A stretch of DNA of 64,000 nucleotides from Zeus faber (GCA_960531495.1 OY482855.1:7550026-7614025); one strand, 5' to 3'; counted from the first letter of the stretch, positions 9,403-22,067 are shown. Program-made: numbers and translations. The notes: generated by a model from the letters alone, not told the origin.

Positions 9403-9905
9403 TTTGTGCGTAGCTTACTCTACTCATGCTGGTCACCCCTAGTACTCTAGCCAACAGCGCTTTCAGGTCTCCCACCGCTATTATCTTTCCCATTGTCTGC
9501 TCTTCAAATATTTTATCCACTTACTTGCTCTCTCATTTATGTTGGGTAAGGTCAATATTAAGTCTTGTGTTCCCTATGAGATATGTTGGCCTGTTTCTCC
9601 TTTAATTAATATTGGACATTGGGATTGGGCTACAAATAAAATATCCTGTATTTGGAGTGCTTCTTCTCTTTTCAAAGCTTTTATCTTTTCCTGCAACTGC
9701 TGGACAAATGATGAGCTCCTAGGTTGTCCTGAAGTTCCCTCACCTGGGTCTCATGTCCCTCCAGTCCAGGTCAGACAGAGAGCTGTCCCTCATACTCCAA
9801 GTCTGGATATAGGCTTCTGGCCATTTTTTCTTGTATCCTTTGTGACAGTCCAACGTTAGCTTTTTTTTCCAGGCTATCCTGTTCTCGTTTGTACTGTTCT
9901 TCTTC

Positions 9906-10313
9906 TTAATTTTCTATCTCCACTACTCCCATGATATCTACCTTTCCTTTAACTATTGGGTATTGCCCTTGATTGTATGGAGGTGGTCTCTCCTTTTCAT
10001 CTACCATTCCCTTCTTCATCTCCTTTCTTTCCATCACCATTTCTTTTACCTTTTCCATGCTCTTTCTCCACCCCTCACCTTCTTCCCTGAACATTTTTAA
10101 TACCTCTAGTTCTCTTCCTTTCTTCTCTATTATTTTCTCTTTCTTATCTACCCGTTTATAGTCTATTATTAGAACGTCAATCTCCTCAAACAACGTTACA
10201 TCATATGTTCCTTCTCTTGGCCGTTTAGTGGCTAACTTTGCTGCGCATTTAGCCCACTTTTCTGATGTCTTTGGTATTTCTTCCTTATTCAACAGAAACC
10301 TCTTTCCCACCAT
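9906..10313 (-). pseudogene. gag: ERV-B gag matrix region with PPPY late motif
   Basis: A 135-codon frame starting at an ATG (10313), rich in Lys and Glu, with a likely coiled-coil stretch over residues 50-105 and RPPPY near residue 110. PPxY recruits NEDD4-type ubiquitin ligases in retroviral budding. This fits the matrix/p12 part of a gamma-like Gag. The frame ends before the capsid, so the gene is broken here. The ERV-C gag piece at 22880 has the same charged-then-PPPY layout. Confidence 0.6.
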
Positions 10314-10329
10314 CTGTTCTGATGTAACC

Positions 10330-11280
10330 TTAATTTTTAATTTTTAATGCTTAACTATAGTATCAAACACTATTTTTTTGAAATTTGAAAATGTAAACTT
10401 AAACCACAAGTTAAACAAGCTATCTTTCTGTTACACAAGATTATAGTAACAAATAATAATTTATTGTTGTATATATAATTTTTACAATTATTCCACTTAT
10501 CTAGCCCTCCTTCTCTGACAGGGACGGAGTGGTATATGTGATTTCAACCCAACCTTAACTCTTCTATTCAACTCTTCTCTCCAGTGAAAAAGAGGAGGCC
10601 GAAAGGAGGCGGTACCCACAAATCTTTCAAATATTTGCTTATTTATTCATCTATTTTTATAGTTCTTAATCCACCTGTATATTAAATATAATTTTACATT
10701 AATTGATTTGCTTTTAGTTTATCATCACAATGTCATACATGGATTTTATCCTTACTTATCGGCTTATACTTATACACTCATACCTTTATATATTTTTACT
10801 TTACCTAAATACTGAAGAAAGTAATTAATTCTTTATTCCTTATACTTTTTAAATGATCCTAGACTTCTGTTTTTCTATTTCTTTCTCCTTCTCCGCTTCT
10901 GACCTCTGGACCCGACCTCTTGTTACCAATATAGCTCCTTAGGGTATTCTCTTACAGCCCCACTCGTCACACACTCAACTCCTTAGTTCTTTACAGACCT
11001 TCGCGGGAGTATTCCCTCGGGAATCATGCTCATCAACACAAACCGACACAATTCAATTTCCAACCTGTATATAAACTGTGTATACACACTAAGTTATCAG
11101 AATTCACAATAATTAGACAATATATTATAAACAGTTACTTTTAAGGGTCTTATCTACTTTAATCACAACATTTCTTACCACTATTATTATAAACCGCAAT
11201 TTCACACTTTATAGTTCCACAAGCAGTTTCATCAAACACAATTTCACAACCAGCTTTGCTGCTACAACACACACCCACTC
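10330..11280. other. AT-rich stretch upstream of ERV-B gag
   Basis: No coding signal. It should hold the ERV-B leader and perhaps its 5' LTR. A minus-strand TGGTAACAAGAGGTCGGG near 10914-10931 could be a primer-binding site because it starts TGG, but the base pair before it is not the CA expected at an LTR end. Confidence 0.3.
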
Positions 11281-11289
11281 ACACACACG

Positions 11290-11290
11290 T

Positions 11291-11385
<95 letters not shown>
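11290..11385. repeat. (CA)n microsatellite
   Basis: About 95 bp of nearly pure CA dinucleotides. Confidence 0.97.
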
Positions 11386-11387
<2 letters not shown>

Positions 11388-11544
11388 CACAGGGAAATGT
11401 CTTCCTTGTTTCCTCTGCTCTCTGCTCAAGTCCTTTTCCTTCACCAGCCAAATACAATTTCTATAATTTTATACTCCACCCGTTCAGTCCTTTGCAAGCT
11501 TTTTATTGCTAAGCAGTATCTGCAGTGTTCGGTTCTACCCAGCA

Positions 11545-12030
11545 AGACCCTCTAGAAGTGAACTTTCTTAAGGTGGTATCGTAGAACCTGTTAGTCTTTC
11601 CAAGCAGGCCCATATGAGACTTATCTCCTTAAGGCGGTATCATAGACTTCAGATTTCATCTGACCAAGCAGTCCCTCTTTATTTGAGGCGGTATCTCAGA
11701 ATAAAAACACACTTCTGACAGAGCAGGCCCTCTCTACTAGAGGTGGAATCTCAGAATAAAAACACACTTCTGAACAAGTAGTCCCTCTCCACTAGGGGCG
11801 GTATCTCAGAATAAAAACACACTTCTGACCAAGAATATCCCCTCTACTAGAGGTGGTGTCTCAGAATAAAATCACACTTCTGACCAAGCAGACCCTCTCT
11901 ACTAGAGGCAGTATCTCAGAAGTGCACCTTCCTCTAACCATTCAGAACGTCAAGAAACCCTTCTCTGAGGTGGTATCGTAGAAACCTGCCCTGTCCTTTA
12001 TAGTATTTTTCCTCTAATTTGTATCCATAA
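11545..12030. repeat. minisatellite array 1, about 55-bp unit
   Basis: Seven or so diverged tandem units of about 54-56 bp. Each has a 'ctactagaggcggtatctcag' core followed by 'aataaaaacacacttctgac' and 'caagcagtccctct'. The array ends in a unique tail ('cctgccctgtcctttatagta') that recurs after array 2. Confidence 0.9.
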
Positions 12031-12074
12031 GTTCACAGGTTTATTTTACTATTATTATGATGATTATTTTTGTA

Positions 12075-12800
<726 letters not shown>

Positions 12801-12824
12801 TTTATTTATTTCAAATACCATCAA

Positions 12825-13400
12825 CAATAAATCACAGAGCTTTTAAAAATATCAACAATGAACCACAAGGTTTTGAAAAAAAACAATAAACTCCAATGCT
12901 TTTCAGAAAATACCAGCAATAACCCATACAACTTCTGACATTACCTGCAATAAACCACAAGGCTTCCAAAAATATCAGCAATAAATTACAAAGCTTTTCA
13001 AAAATATCAGCAATAAACCATAAAGCTTCCGAAAATATCAGCAGCAAACTACAGAGCTTTTCAAAAATATCAGCAATAAGCCATAAAGCGTTCGAAAATA
13101 TCAGCAGCAAACTACAGAGCTTTTCAAAAATATCAGCAATAAGCCAATGAAGCTTCCGAAAATATCAGCAGCAAACTACAGAGCTTTTCAATAATATCAA
13201 CAATAAGCGATAAAGCTTCTGAAAACATCAGCAATAGCCCATATAGCTTGCTAGAATATCAGCAGTAAACTACAGAGCTTTTCAAAAATATCGGCATTAA
13301 GGTAAAATAGCTTTCGAAAATATCAGCAGTAAACTACAGAGCTTTCAGAAATATCATCAGCACTTCAACAAACCAAAAAACTTTCAAAAACCTTATTAGC
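12825..13400. repeat. minisatellite array 3, about 60-bp unit
   Basis: Tandem units built on 'actacagagcttttcaaaaatatcagcaataa' alternating with 'gccataaagcttccgaaaatatcagcag'. A second, shorter block of the same family is at about 13865-14090. Confidence 0.9.
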
Positions 13401-13427
13401 AATTTATTTATAAATCACAAAGCCTGA

Positions 13428-13860
13428 GTAAAAACACACTTCTGACCAAGCAGTCCCTCTCCACTAGAGGCAGTATCTCAGAATCAAAACACACTTCTGA
13501 CCAAGCAGTCCCTCTATACTTGAGGTGGTATCTCAGAATGAAAACACACTTCTGACCAAGCAGATCCCCTCTACTAGAGGCAGTATCTCAGAAAAAAAAC
13601 ACACTTCTGACCAAGCAGTCCCGCTCTACTAGAGGTGGTATCTCAGAATAAAAACACACTTCTGACCAAACAGTCCCTCTCTACTAGAGGCGGTGTCTCA
13701 GAATAAAAACACACATCTGACCAAGCAGACCCTCTCTACTAGTAGCAGTATCTCAGAAGTGAAACTTTTTCTAACCATTCAGACCCTCGAGAGACCCTTC
13801 TCTGAGGCGGTATCTTTGAAACCTGCCCTGTCCTTTATAGTATTTTTTCTCTAATTGGTA
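13428..13860. repeat. minisatellite array 2, same unit as array 1
   Basis: Seven units of the 55-bp repeat seen at 11545-11960, followed by the same tail. Arrays 1 and 2 therefore look like two ends of a duplicated block with other satellites between them. Confidence 0.9.
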
Positions 13861-13864
13861 GCCT

Positions 13865-14090
13865 ACTTTTCAAAAATATCAGCAATAAGTCAATAAAGAT
13901 TCAGAAAATATCACCAGCGAACTACAGAGCTTTTCAAAAATATCAGCATTAAGGTGAAATAGCTTTAGAAAATAATAGCAGTAAACTACAGAGCTTTCAG
14001 AAATATCATCAGCACTTCAGCATACCAAAACTTTTCAAAAACCTTATTAGCAATTTATTAATAAATCACAAAGCTTTAATCTGCAATTTA
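13865..14090. repeat. second block of the 60-bp minisatellite
   Basis: Same units as 12825-13400, including the 'agaaatatcatcagcacttca' end, so the order array-tail then 60-bp repeat occurs twice. Confidence 0.85.
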
Positions 14091-14770
14091 GTAAATCACA
14101 GGCTGTTGATGATTAATGCATGCACAGTCATCCATTGCTTCCTTTCTCATTTCTTTTACATATACTATGGTTCATATATTGGAGAGACACTCAACTTACA
14201 CAATCTTTATATAAATAAGTAAGAACATTGCTTACCTTTCTCAAATGAGTGGCCACTCAGTTTTTGTGTGACCCGTGCGAACCTGAACCTGTGGATCAGC
14301 AGCTGTGTTGGTCCCTTTCTTCAATCCTGTTTAAGACGGCAATCTATGTTATGGAAAAACAACACCTAACAAATTGAGAGAAAGATTAGGAAAAACCAGG
14401 GAATTCACTTCAAAAATACTTTAATCACAACTTTAAACAAGTAGCATGAAGGCCGAGCAGAAGCATCACAACCTACATTAAAGGAAATGTCCTCCCGGAC
14501 ACTGTCTTCCTTTCTTTGGACACTTGTCCGGTGTATCCACAAAATATCCATGACAAAATCCTGTGTGTGCACTCCCTCGGGGTTGTGTTGTCAGCTGCCT
14601 CAATATTTCAAACACATAAAACCGTACGTAAAGGGGGCCTATGATTCTCCTTTTCAACAAATTTGTTTTTCACAATTGTTTACACACTAAAATTGAAAAC
14701 ACAATCACTGGAACACGAACCTTATGTACCAAATCTCTAAACCAAGTCTGCAAAATTGCAATGTTTTCTT
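14091..14770. other. no recognised feature
   Basis: Unique-looking AT-rich DNA. No gene, RNA or repeat signature was recognised. Confidence 0.4.
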
Positions 14771-14789
14771 ACTGAATGTTTTCCTCGTT

Positions 14790-15110
14790 ATGGGGAAGGT
14801 AGCTCAGGAGGTAGAGCTGGTTGTCTAGTAATCTAAACGTTGCTGGTTGGATCCCAGGCTCCTCCTGCTAGCATGCTGTAGTGTCCTTGAGCAAGACACT
14901 TAACCCCTAATTGCTCCTGATGGCTGCGTCCGTCGGTGTAATCTAAACGTTGCTGGTTCGATCCCAGGCTCCTCCTGCTAGCATGCTGTAGTGTCCTTGA
15001 GCAAGACACTTAACCCCTAATTGCTCCTGATGGCTGCGTCCGTCGGTGTTTGAATAATTGTAAGTCGCTTTGGATAAAAGCGTCTGCTAAATGCAATGTA
15101 ATGTAATGTT
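14790..15110 (+). mobile_element. tRNA-derived SINE with internal duplication
   Basis: The head has a pol III A-box-like 'tagctcaggaggtagagctgg' and a B-box-like 'ggttcgatccc'. The tail 'ggataaaagcgtctgctaaatg' followed by 'caatgtaatgtaatg' is the widespread fish SINE end. A 110-bp middle segment is present twice in tandem, 14829-14938 and 14939-15048. The two units differ at the B box (ggttggatccc against ggttcgatccc). Confidence 0.9.
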
Positions 15111-15770
15111 ATCTCATCCCTTCCAGAGCATGAGGCCCCGAGTGCTCTGCTGGTTGGCGAAGGCGTGGCCAGACTGTTGTGGGGGCTGCTTGAGGGGGTG
15201 GCCTGGCTGAGGGGCTGCTGGATGGTCCTGGCGGTGGTTGCTGCGGCTGCTCCTCTCCCGGTCCTCTGCCGGACCCCCTGGGTGCTGCTGCTGCCAGTCG
15301 GGAGAGGGTTGGTGTTGGGGCCGCCCGTTGACCCGCTGGTGGCTCCAGGGCATCTTCAGACGTAGTCTTCTGTGTAGTGTTTTCAGGGACCTCAAGCACA
15401 GAGACACAGACGACAGGGCTGGAGACACCAGTTTATTGTTGAGATTGGGCAAGTTGGAATATGACTGGGAGCAGATAGACATGTGTCATGACAGGGGCTC
15501 CTCTTTTGAGTGTGTGTGGGGATCGGGGTTTTAACCTGTTGCTTGTTAAAACAACCATGCACCTAGGTCCCCAATTATCTAGATCCAGGTCAGGTGTGGC
15601 TGCTCAAACCACACCATCCCCACACCACAATCATGCAGGTAGAAACAGACCAATGGAGACGGTGACAACCAAGATGCCACCGTAAATAAGTACCCTGGAC
15701 ACCAACGTCCCTAAAAAGGGCAGTCAAAGCTGCCACACAGAGTTGTCATGGAGAGTGGTTAGTGTAATCC
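15111..15770 (-). other. possible LTR-element fragment
   Basis: GC-rich DNA. On the minus strand a TGTCATGACA-like motif, a possible polyadenylation signal (AACAATAAACTGG near 15430) and a proline/glutamine-rich 122-codon frame (15114-15482) could be the LTR and start of an LTR retrotransposon. No diagnostic domain was found, so this is tentative. Confidence 0.25.
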
Positions 15771-16131
15771 GACCCGTGGACTCACAAGCCACCACAATAC
15801 ATTTGCATTGCCAATGAGATAGTCGCTGCGCAGGAGGGAGCATGCTGTGATCTCGCAGGGAGCATGCTGTGATCTCATGAGAATATGGAAGCGGAAGTGA
15901 ATAGTGAGTGGAGACCTAACATGGTGGCGCCCTGCTATACTAACTAACACACCGGCAGCTCCACCTCAGACAAAATAACAAAGCGAATTGCAAATAAAAT
16001 GTATATATATAAATATAAAAAAGGGAACACTGCGCAAAACCAAAGTGGAGGATCTCGAGGGTAATATAGATTTTTTTTATAATGACTACGTGAGGGAAGA
16101 CTACCAGGTCTGCAATAATCCCGGGAAAAGG

Positions 16132-16843
16132 CATAGAAACATAGAAACAAACAACATTTACACAAAAACATGAACATTGGATGACAACATGTGTTGAAAA
16201 ACTGAATAAGGTCCAGGATAACTGGAACTGCAACTGGTCACGTGGCCTCTTCCTGTGAAAGTTATGGCAGTAAATGAGGGAGGAAAGGAGAGGAAAGCAC
16301 CCCAGGATGCTGGGGTGCACTCCAAGCAGGTTTGCGTGTGTGCGTGTGTGCGTGTGTGCGTGGATGTGTGTGTAAGATGTCCACCAGTGAGTGTACATGA
16401 CTTAACCCCATTGGTACTGGTGTAGAAGGTCGATATTATGTCCCGGCGCCTCCAAGCAGCGCAAGGGGCCCTGAAGCCCGCCCGAACTCCACAGCCCTCG
16501 GACAACCCCCGGCTGCAGAAGATCCCCGGTTACCTTGCCCTGTGCCCACAGAAGACCCCCGGGCCACCAGAGAAGCCAGAGGGCCGTGGAGCAACTCCCA
16601 CGCCCAGCCCGAGGAGCATGACCAAGTCCCAGGTAGCACGGGGAGACCCTGCACCCCAGGGGCGCACACATACAACCAACCCCCGGGCGCAGGCACAAGA
16701 TGCCGCCACCGGCACAGAACTTGGGCCACGGCCCGTTATAAGGGGGGAATCCCGCCCCACCGCAGCCGACCAGGCGCCCCGTGAGTGCCAAGCGCCCATA
16801 CACCTAGCAGCAAATGCCCAGCGCGGGGCACCTCAATGTTGAA
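16132..16843 (-). mobile_element. internal fragment of retroposon R inside L1-A
   Basis: The fragment starts after 'ccgggaaaagg' and ends before 'aagactgactcagc', two sequences that are adjacent in the L1 copy at 63400. It lacks the poly(A) end of R. It is almost identical to 20374-21066 (about three substitutions and one 8-bp gcgtgtgt unit noted by eye). Long frames inside it on both strands are GC-driven and not genes. Confidence 0.85.
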
Positions 16844-17290
16844 TAAGACTGACTCAGCAACGGACACAAACAATCCATATAAAATAATGAAAGAGACTAT
16901 CCGGGATATACAACCCAGAAGTATGCAGGACAACCTCATCTTTTCTGGGATCCCAGAGAACAACGCCGAGTCCCCAGAAAATATGGTGAAAGACTTTTTC
17001 CTCAACGCCCTGATACTCCCGACAGACACCGTGAAAAAGATCACCTTCCACTGAGTTCATCGATGAGGACACCGCGTGGGTAACTGTCCCCGCTCCATCA
17101 TTGCCAAGTTTGAAGACTTCAAGCACAAGGAGCTGGTTAAAAGCAAAGGACGGGAGCTAAAAGGAACCACGCTGGGTATGGACTACCAATTCCCCCGGGA
17201 GAGCAACGACCGAGGGAAGGTGCTGTATCCTGTCCTTTAAGGAGAACCGGCAGAAGGGTAAACGCGTATTGATGGTTGATAAACTATATA
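16844..17290 (+). pseudogene. L1-A ORF1 remnant
   Basis: Frames contain SATDT, then DNLIFSGIPEN, MVKDFF, VKKITFH, RSIIAKFEDFKHKELVKS and VLYP, the order seen in L1/Tx1-type ORF1 proteins with an RRM and C-terminal domain. The frame changes after ITFH, and the part between SATDT and DNLIF is shorter than in the 63-kb copy. It is not functional. Confidence 0.8.
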
Positions 17291-17752
17291 TAGACAGTTT
17301 GTTATACTGAGACTCCTCCACCACACCCTGCTTATTTTCATCATTATATATGTATGCATGTAATTCTGGTTATTATATACTGCAAGATGTAGGAATAGGC
17401 ATGGATTTTGTCAGGATTTAAAATATCGCTCACTCTCATCTCACCCACCTAATTTCCCCTCCTTACTTCTCTCATCATCTCACCTCCCTCATCCCTCTCT
17501 CCTCACTTCTCTCACTCTCACTGAATGTCTCTCACTTTATGTATGTCTAGTCCAGCAATGTTCTATGTTTATCTTTGTCTACTTTTCTGTGTAGTTTGTG
17601 TAGTTATGCATCCCTACAAACTTCCTGCAACACTATAACAGTAAAAAGGAATGTAGGGGGGGAAATCCCAGACGTTTCTATGGGAAAGCATGGGAGGGGT
17701 AGTATAGCTATGGCCTTGGATGCACTGTGCCATCACCCCCTAACTAACTTCA

Positions 17753-19960
17753 ATGACACCCATTAAGTTTGTTAGTTGGAATGTGAGAGGCTTGGGCTCA
17801 CCTGCTAAATGTAGCAAAATTTTAACTCACCTTACCAGGATGAACCCCAGCTTCTGTCTACTGCAAGAAACCCACCTAACTGCATCTGAGCACCTCAAAC
17901 TCAAAGCTAAATGGGTTAATCAGAAGTTTTCCATATCATACAACTCAAAAAAAGAGGTAGAGGTAAGATATTGATCAATAAAAGTATCCCATATCAAAAT
18001 TGAACCACAATATCAGACCCAGAAGGGCGTTACATAATGATTAATGGGGTTTTAGGTAATATCAAATTAACCATAGCTAATATTTATGACCCCAATGAGG
18101 ATGACCCAAATTTCTTTCACAATATATTTTCAAAACTCATCGAATTTTCTGAATCAATGATCATATTGGGAGGAGACTTCAACACAGTACTGGATCCAAG
18201 TTAAGACCGTTCTCAAGCCAGAAATATTCACAAATCCTGGCATTTGTCAGATACTATAAAACAATATATGAGTGATCTTGCTCTTGGGGATTGTTGGCAA
18301 TCAAATAACCACATTCTAGAGAATACACATATTATTCACCACCCCACCAAAGTTTCTCTAGATTCTACCTTTTCTTGACAAGTAACTCCGCACTGTCCAC
18401 AATCACTAATCCTGAAATGCACCCTATTGTAATTTCCGATCATGGGCTGATTAGTTTCAACCTGATAAATGAAACAAATCGGAACCCTCCCAGCAGGTGG
18501 CGGTTTAACGCCTCACTTTTGACAGATAAGGAATTTAACCATTTCTTCTCCAAAGAATGGACTTCCTTCATTGAACTGAATGACTCCCCAGAAATAAGAC
18601 CATCCTTACTTTGGGAAACAGCTAAGGCAGTTCGAAGAGGTAGTATTATTTCATTCTCCACTCACAGAAAAAAAAAAGGACAAGAATGCCAAAATAAACT
18701 CGAACAGCGACTAAAGGAGTTGCACTCCCAACAAGCCCACTCACCCACTGAGCGAATCCAAAATGAGATCCGGAAAATTACATCTCAACTTGATACAATC
18801 ATCCATCAAAAGACACAACTCATTATGCAAAGAACAAGAGCAAATTATTTTGAATTCAATGATAAATCAGGTAAATTTCTTGCCAATCAATTGAATGGTG
18901 ATAGAAAAAAATTACTTATTACACCATCAAAGATCCACAGGGTAGAATAACATACTCCATGCAAGACATCAATAAGATATTTAGAGACTTTTATGATAAC
19001 CAATATCACTCGGATAATTCATCTAATATATCAAACATTCACTCATTCCTTGATGATATTGACCTTCCTAAACTTTCGACGGAGCAGACTACCACCTTAG
19101 ATCAACCACTTACTCTTATAGAACTCAGGATTACGCACATTTTGGTATTTTTTAGTATTTATAGAGCTTATTGTGAGTAATCACCGGGTGTCATGACATT
19201 TCACTGCATATATGTATGAACGTATGTATATGTATGTGACAAATAATCTCTTGAACTTGAACTTGAACTTGAACTTGAAAGCTCTCTTCTCTCTGCTGAA
19301 CAATAAATCACCTGGATCAAATGGCTACCCAGTGGAATTTTATCAACACTTCTGGCCACTTATCTCCCCATTATTCATCAGAATGGTTACAGAGGTCAGG
19401 TCAACCTCCACCATGCCTCCGCACATGAATACTGCTCTCATTTTGGTTTTGCCCAAACCCAATAAGGACCTAACCCTCACCTCCAGTTATAGACCCATAA
19501 GCCTTATCAATTGCGACCTTAAGATTATAAGTTTTAGAATTGAAAAAGTAATTCCATTTATAATTCACTCAGACCAAACTGGCTTTGTCCAGGGCAGACA
19601 CTCATTCAGCAATATGCGTCGTTTAGTCAGTCTGATCAGCATATCTCAAAGGAACAACTAAAATACTGTTGCTTCTTGAGATGCCGAAAAAGCATTTGAC
19701 AGAGTTAATTGGACATATATCTTTTCAATCCTTAACAAATTTGGATTTGGAGAGTCACTCATTCAATGGATCAGAATCCTCGACAACTCCCCCTCTGCTT
19801 CTGTCATCACCAATGGTTACACTGAACAGCGTTTCACTCTACAACGCGGCACAAGAGAAGAACCCCTCGCGGCGGACATCTGTCAAAACAGAAATATTGT
19901 AGGCATACAAACAGGAAACTCTGTTCACAAAATCAGTTTGTATGCAGACGATATCTTGTT
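17753..19960 (+). pseudogene. L1-A ORF2 remnant: endonuclease and RT
   Basis: The APE-type endonuclease starts with KFVSWNVRGLGSP and LLQETHL (17753-17974), followed by IANIYDPN and ILGGDFNTVLD in another frame (18050-18200). A linker frame covers 18375-18950. RT motifs follow: SPGSNGYPVEFY, LVLPKPNKD, SYRPISLINCD, DQTGFVQGR (19280-19660), DAEKAFDRVNW (about 19680) and YADD (19939). At least four frameshifts or stops are present and the C-terminus is missing. Confidence 0.85.
19180..19278 (+). mobile_element. 3' tail of a CR1/Rex-like LINE with TTGAAC repeats
   Basis: The segment 'tgtcatgacatttcactgcatatatgta' to a CTTGAA repeat matches the 3' end of the LINE at 25481-28745 (reverse strand) and another end at 49080-49170. 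It breaks the RT of L1-A. Confidence 0.75.
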
Positions 19961-20038
19961 GTACATACCAAACCCAATATCATCTCTACCGGAGGTGTTT
20001 AATATTATATCTAAATTCTCAGCTATCTCAGACTATTC

Positions 20039-21938
20039 TTTTTTTTTTGAATTTTTTTTTTTTGTGTGCTGTCAGCATGCTGGGCATACAACACGGAGTA
20101 TTTGTATGCCATTTGCATCAAGGACAGAGTTAGTCTGCAAATGGAGTTCACGTTCTCAACCTGTAATGCAACTCTTTATTAATTCTTAAATCATCAAGAA
20201 CTGCTGCAATTACTCTGTCCTGTGGATGACCAGTAGAATGACAAGAGCACAGTTTTGGTTATAGAGAGCCACCACCAACCCCCCTCTTTGGAGAACTATT
20301 TATCATGTTTGGGTCTATAAACAACTGATCACTACTCCAAGAGGGGGAGAATCACCACGGTGAGACAAATAAACATAGAAACAAACAACATTTACACAAA
20401 AACATGAACATTGGATGACAACATGTGTTGAAAAACTGAATAAGGTCCAGGATAACTGGAACTGCAACTGGTCACGTGGCCTCTTCCTGTGAAAGTTATG
20501 GCAGTAAATGAGGGAGGAAAGGAGAGGAAAGCACCCCAGGATGCTGGGGTGCACTCCAAGCAGGTTTGCGTGTGTGCGTGTGTGCGTGGATGTGTGTGTA
20601 AGATGTCCACCAGTGAGTGTACATGACTTAACCCCATTGGTACTGGTGTAGAAGGTCGATATTATGTCCCGGCGCCTCCAAGCAGCGCAAGGGGCCCTGA
20701 AGCCCCCCCGAACTCCACAGCCCTCGGACAACCCCCGGCTGCAGAAGATCCCCGGTTACCTTGCCCTGTGCCCACAGAAGACCCCCGGGCCACCAGAGAA
20801 GCCAGAGGGCCGTGGAGCAACTCCCACGCCCAGCCCGAGGAGCATGACCAAGTCCCAGGTAGCACGGGGAGACCCTGCACCCCAGGGGCGCACACATACA
20901 ACCAACCCCCGGGCGCAGGCACAAGATGCCGCCACCGGCACAGAACTTGGGCCACGGCCCGTTATAAGGGGGGAGGCCCGCCCCACCGCAGCCGACCAGG
21001 CGCCCCGTGAGTGCCAAGCGCCCATACACCTAGCAGCAAATGCCCAGCGCGGGGCACCTCAATGTTACACCCCCCCCCCACCACCACCCCCCCCCCCCCT
21101 CCACCACCCCTGGCACCCGGGGCGCCCGCCGCAGAAGCAAAAGGCCAACAGCCGCTATCCACACCCCAACCCACACCCACAATGACAAGCAGTCCCCACA
21201 GGCGCCCTGGAGGGCATCCGGCGGTGCTCTCCGTAGCCCCGCCAGGTCGTAGCACATCCCAAGGCACCAGGCGCAAGCCGTCAGGACTCCAGCTAGGCCG
21301 GGAGGGGGGGCCCTTCCGACCGCCCCCCGGCCAACCACGTCCCACACCGACCCGCCAGCGATCACAACCCCGTAAAAAAATAAAAAATAAATAAAGAAAA
21401 AAAATACAGGAAAACCCCAGTGCTCAATGTGTTCTGTTGGTAACTGCAGTTAAAATTGCTGGGTTGGGGGTGCGAGTCCTTCAGGCAAGTCGAACCGCGT
21501 TCACTTGCACCCCTCCTGTCCCGCAGGCCCTGGTCTAATGGAGTGTTGTTCGGAGTAAGATTGGTGTGCCAGTGTATGTGTTCTAAGCTAATGCGAGTGG
21601 GATTCAAATTTTTGGGATGGACGAGAAGCACACTTGGGCAGGAGCGTGACAGGCAAGATGGCAGCTGCCCACCGCATCCCCACCCTCATAGCCTACACCC
21701 CGCCCATTCCGCAAGCCCTCGGTCTATTGTGTGGTGTATGTGCTGAGTATGAGTTTTGGCACTGGGAGTGATAGGCGGGTCGCGACTGAATCGATCGAGG
21801 GGTGCAGCAGGCCGGGGTGCAACCACACAGACCCCCTCCCCCCGTCCCAGTGGGCCCACCTCCCGCACCTGGTGGTAGCCAACCCACAGCGATCAGCCAA
21901 GGGCGCAGAGCGTCCACCATGCGCCTCTGCCATGTCTA
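20039..21938 (-). mobile_element. retroposon R, copy B
   Basis: The 3' end is a T-rich run at 20039-20072 on the plus strand (poly(A) on the minus strand) next to 'tgtcagcatgctgggcatacaac'. A polyadenylation signal AATAAA is at about 20175-20180 on the minus strand. The body is GC-rich with a gcgtgtgt microsatellite near 20568-20600. It collinearly matches copy C (61042-63146) until 21938, where ERV-C sequence begins. No credible protein is encoded. Confidence 0.8.
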
Positions 21939-21945
21939 AGAGAGC

Positions 21946-22067
21946 TGCTCTAGAGCACATGTCTGACGCGACCCTTGTACAAGTAAAAACCAGCATCTGT
22001 CTGCCTCTTTATTTGAAACCAACGACTGACAAACTGCGGGTTAATGCAACCCTTTAATTTCTGTAAC
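21946..22067 (+). repeat. ERV-C 5' LTR end (truncated)
   Basis: Matches 25140-25265 with scattered substitutions. Both copies contain 'gctgctctagagcacat', 'cccttgtacaagtaaaaac' and end 'tttaatttctgtaaca'. Confidence 0.65.

Larger units (their letters stand above)
5868..10313 (-). mobile_element. ERV-B: degraded endogenous retrovirus, antisense
   Basis: Reading the minus strand from 10313 down gives matrix with a PPPY late motif, capsid, a basic nucleocapsid-like stretch, RNase H, integrase, the integrase C-terminal domain, then about 850 bp of unrecognised or env-like sequence and a polypurine tract at about 5868-5877. Protease and RT are missing, and the frame is broken in many places. The integrase resembles that of ERV-A, so the two are related lineages in opposite orientation, nearly back to back at 5578/5867. 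A 5' LTR was not firmly located; it should lie above 10330. Confidence 0.8.
15838..20038 (+). mobile_element. L1-A: degraded L1-type LINE
   Basis: 5' region at 15838-16131, ORF1 (RNA-binding protein) remnant, a CT-rich spacer at 17400-17530, then ORF2 with an endonuclease and RT up to YADD at about 19939-19950. It stops where retroposon R begins (20039). It is interrupted by a 712-bp piece of R at 16132-16843 and by a LINE 3' tail at about 19180-19278. The 5' segment aligns with the antisense L1 at 63140-63660. Many stops and frameshifts are present. Confidence 0.85.

Noticed and set aside
10914..10931. Primer-binding site of ERV-B
   Set aside because: Starts TGG on the minus strand but is not preceded by a CA-ending LTR, and the matching tRNA could not be named; kept only as a remark.
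11209..11555. Frames made of CVCVCV or THTHTH repeats here and at 34826-35260, 30189-30473 and 36471-36704
   Set aside because: Translations of dinucleotide or ATT microsatellites.
14790..15110. tRNA gene
   Set aside because: A- and B-box-like motifs belong to a tRNA-derived SINE; no cloverleaf or anticodon arm can be drawn.
16402..16842. Frames of 133-134 codons in the R fragment and their copies at 20628-21185
   Set aside because: Same GC-driven frames, present on both strands at once; no protein family resemblance.
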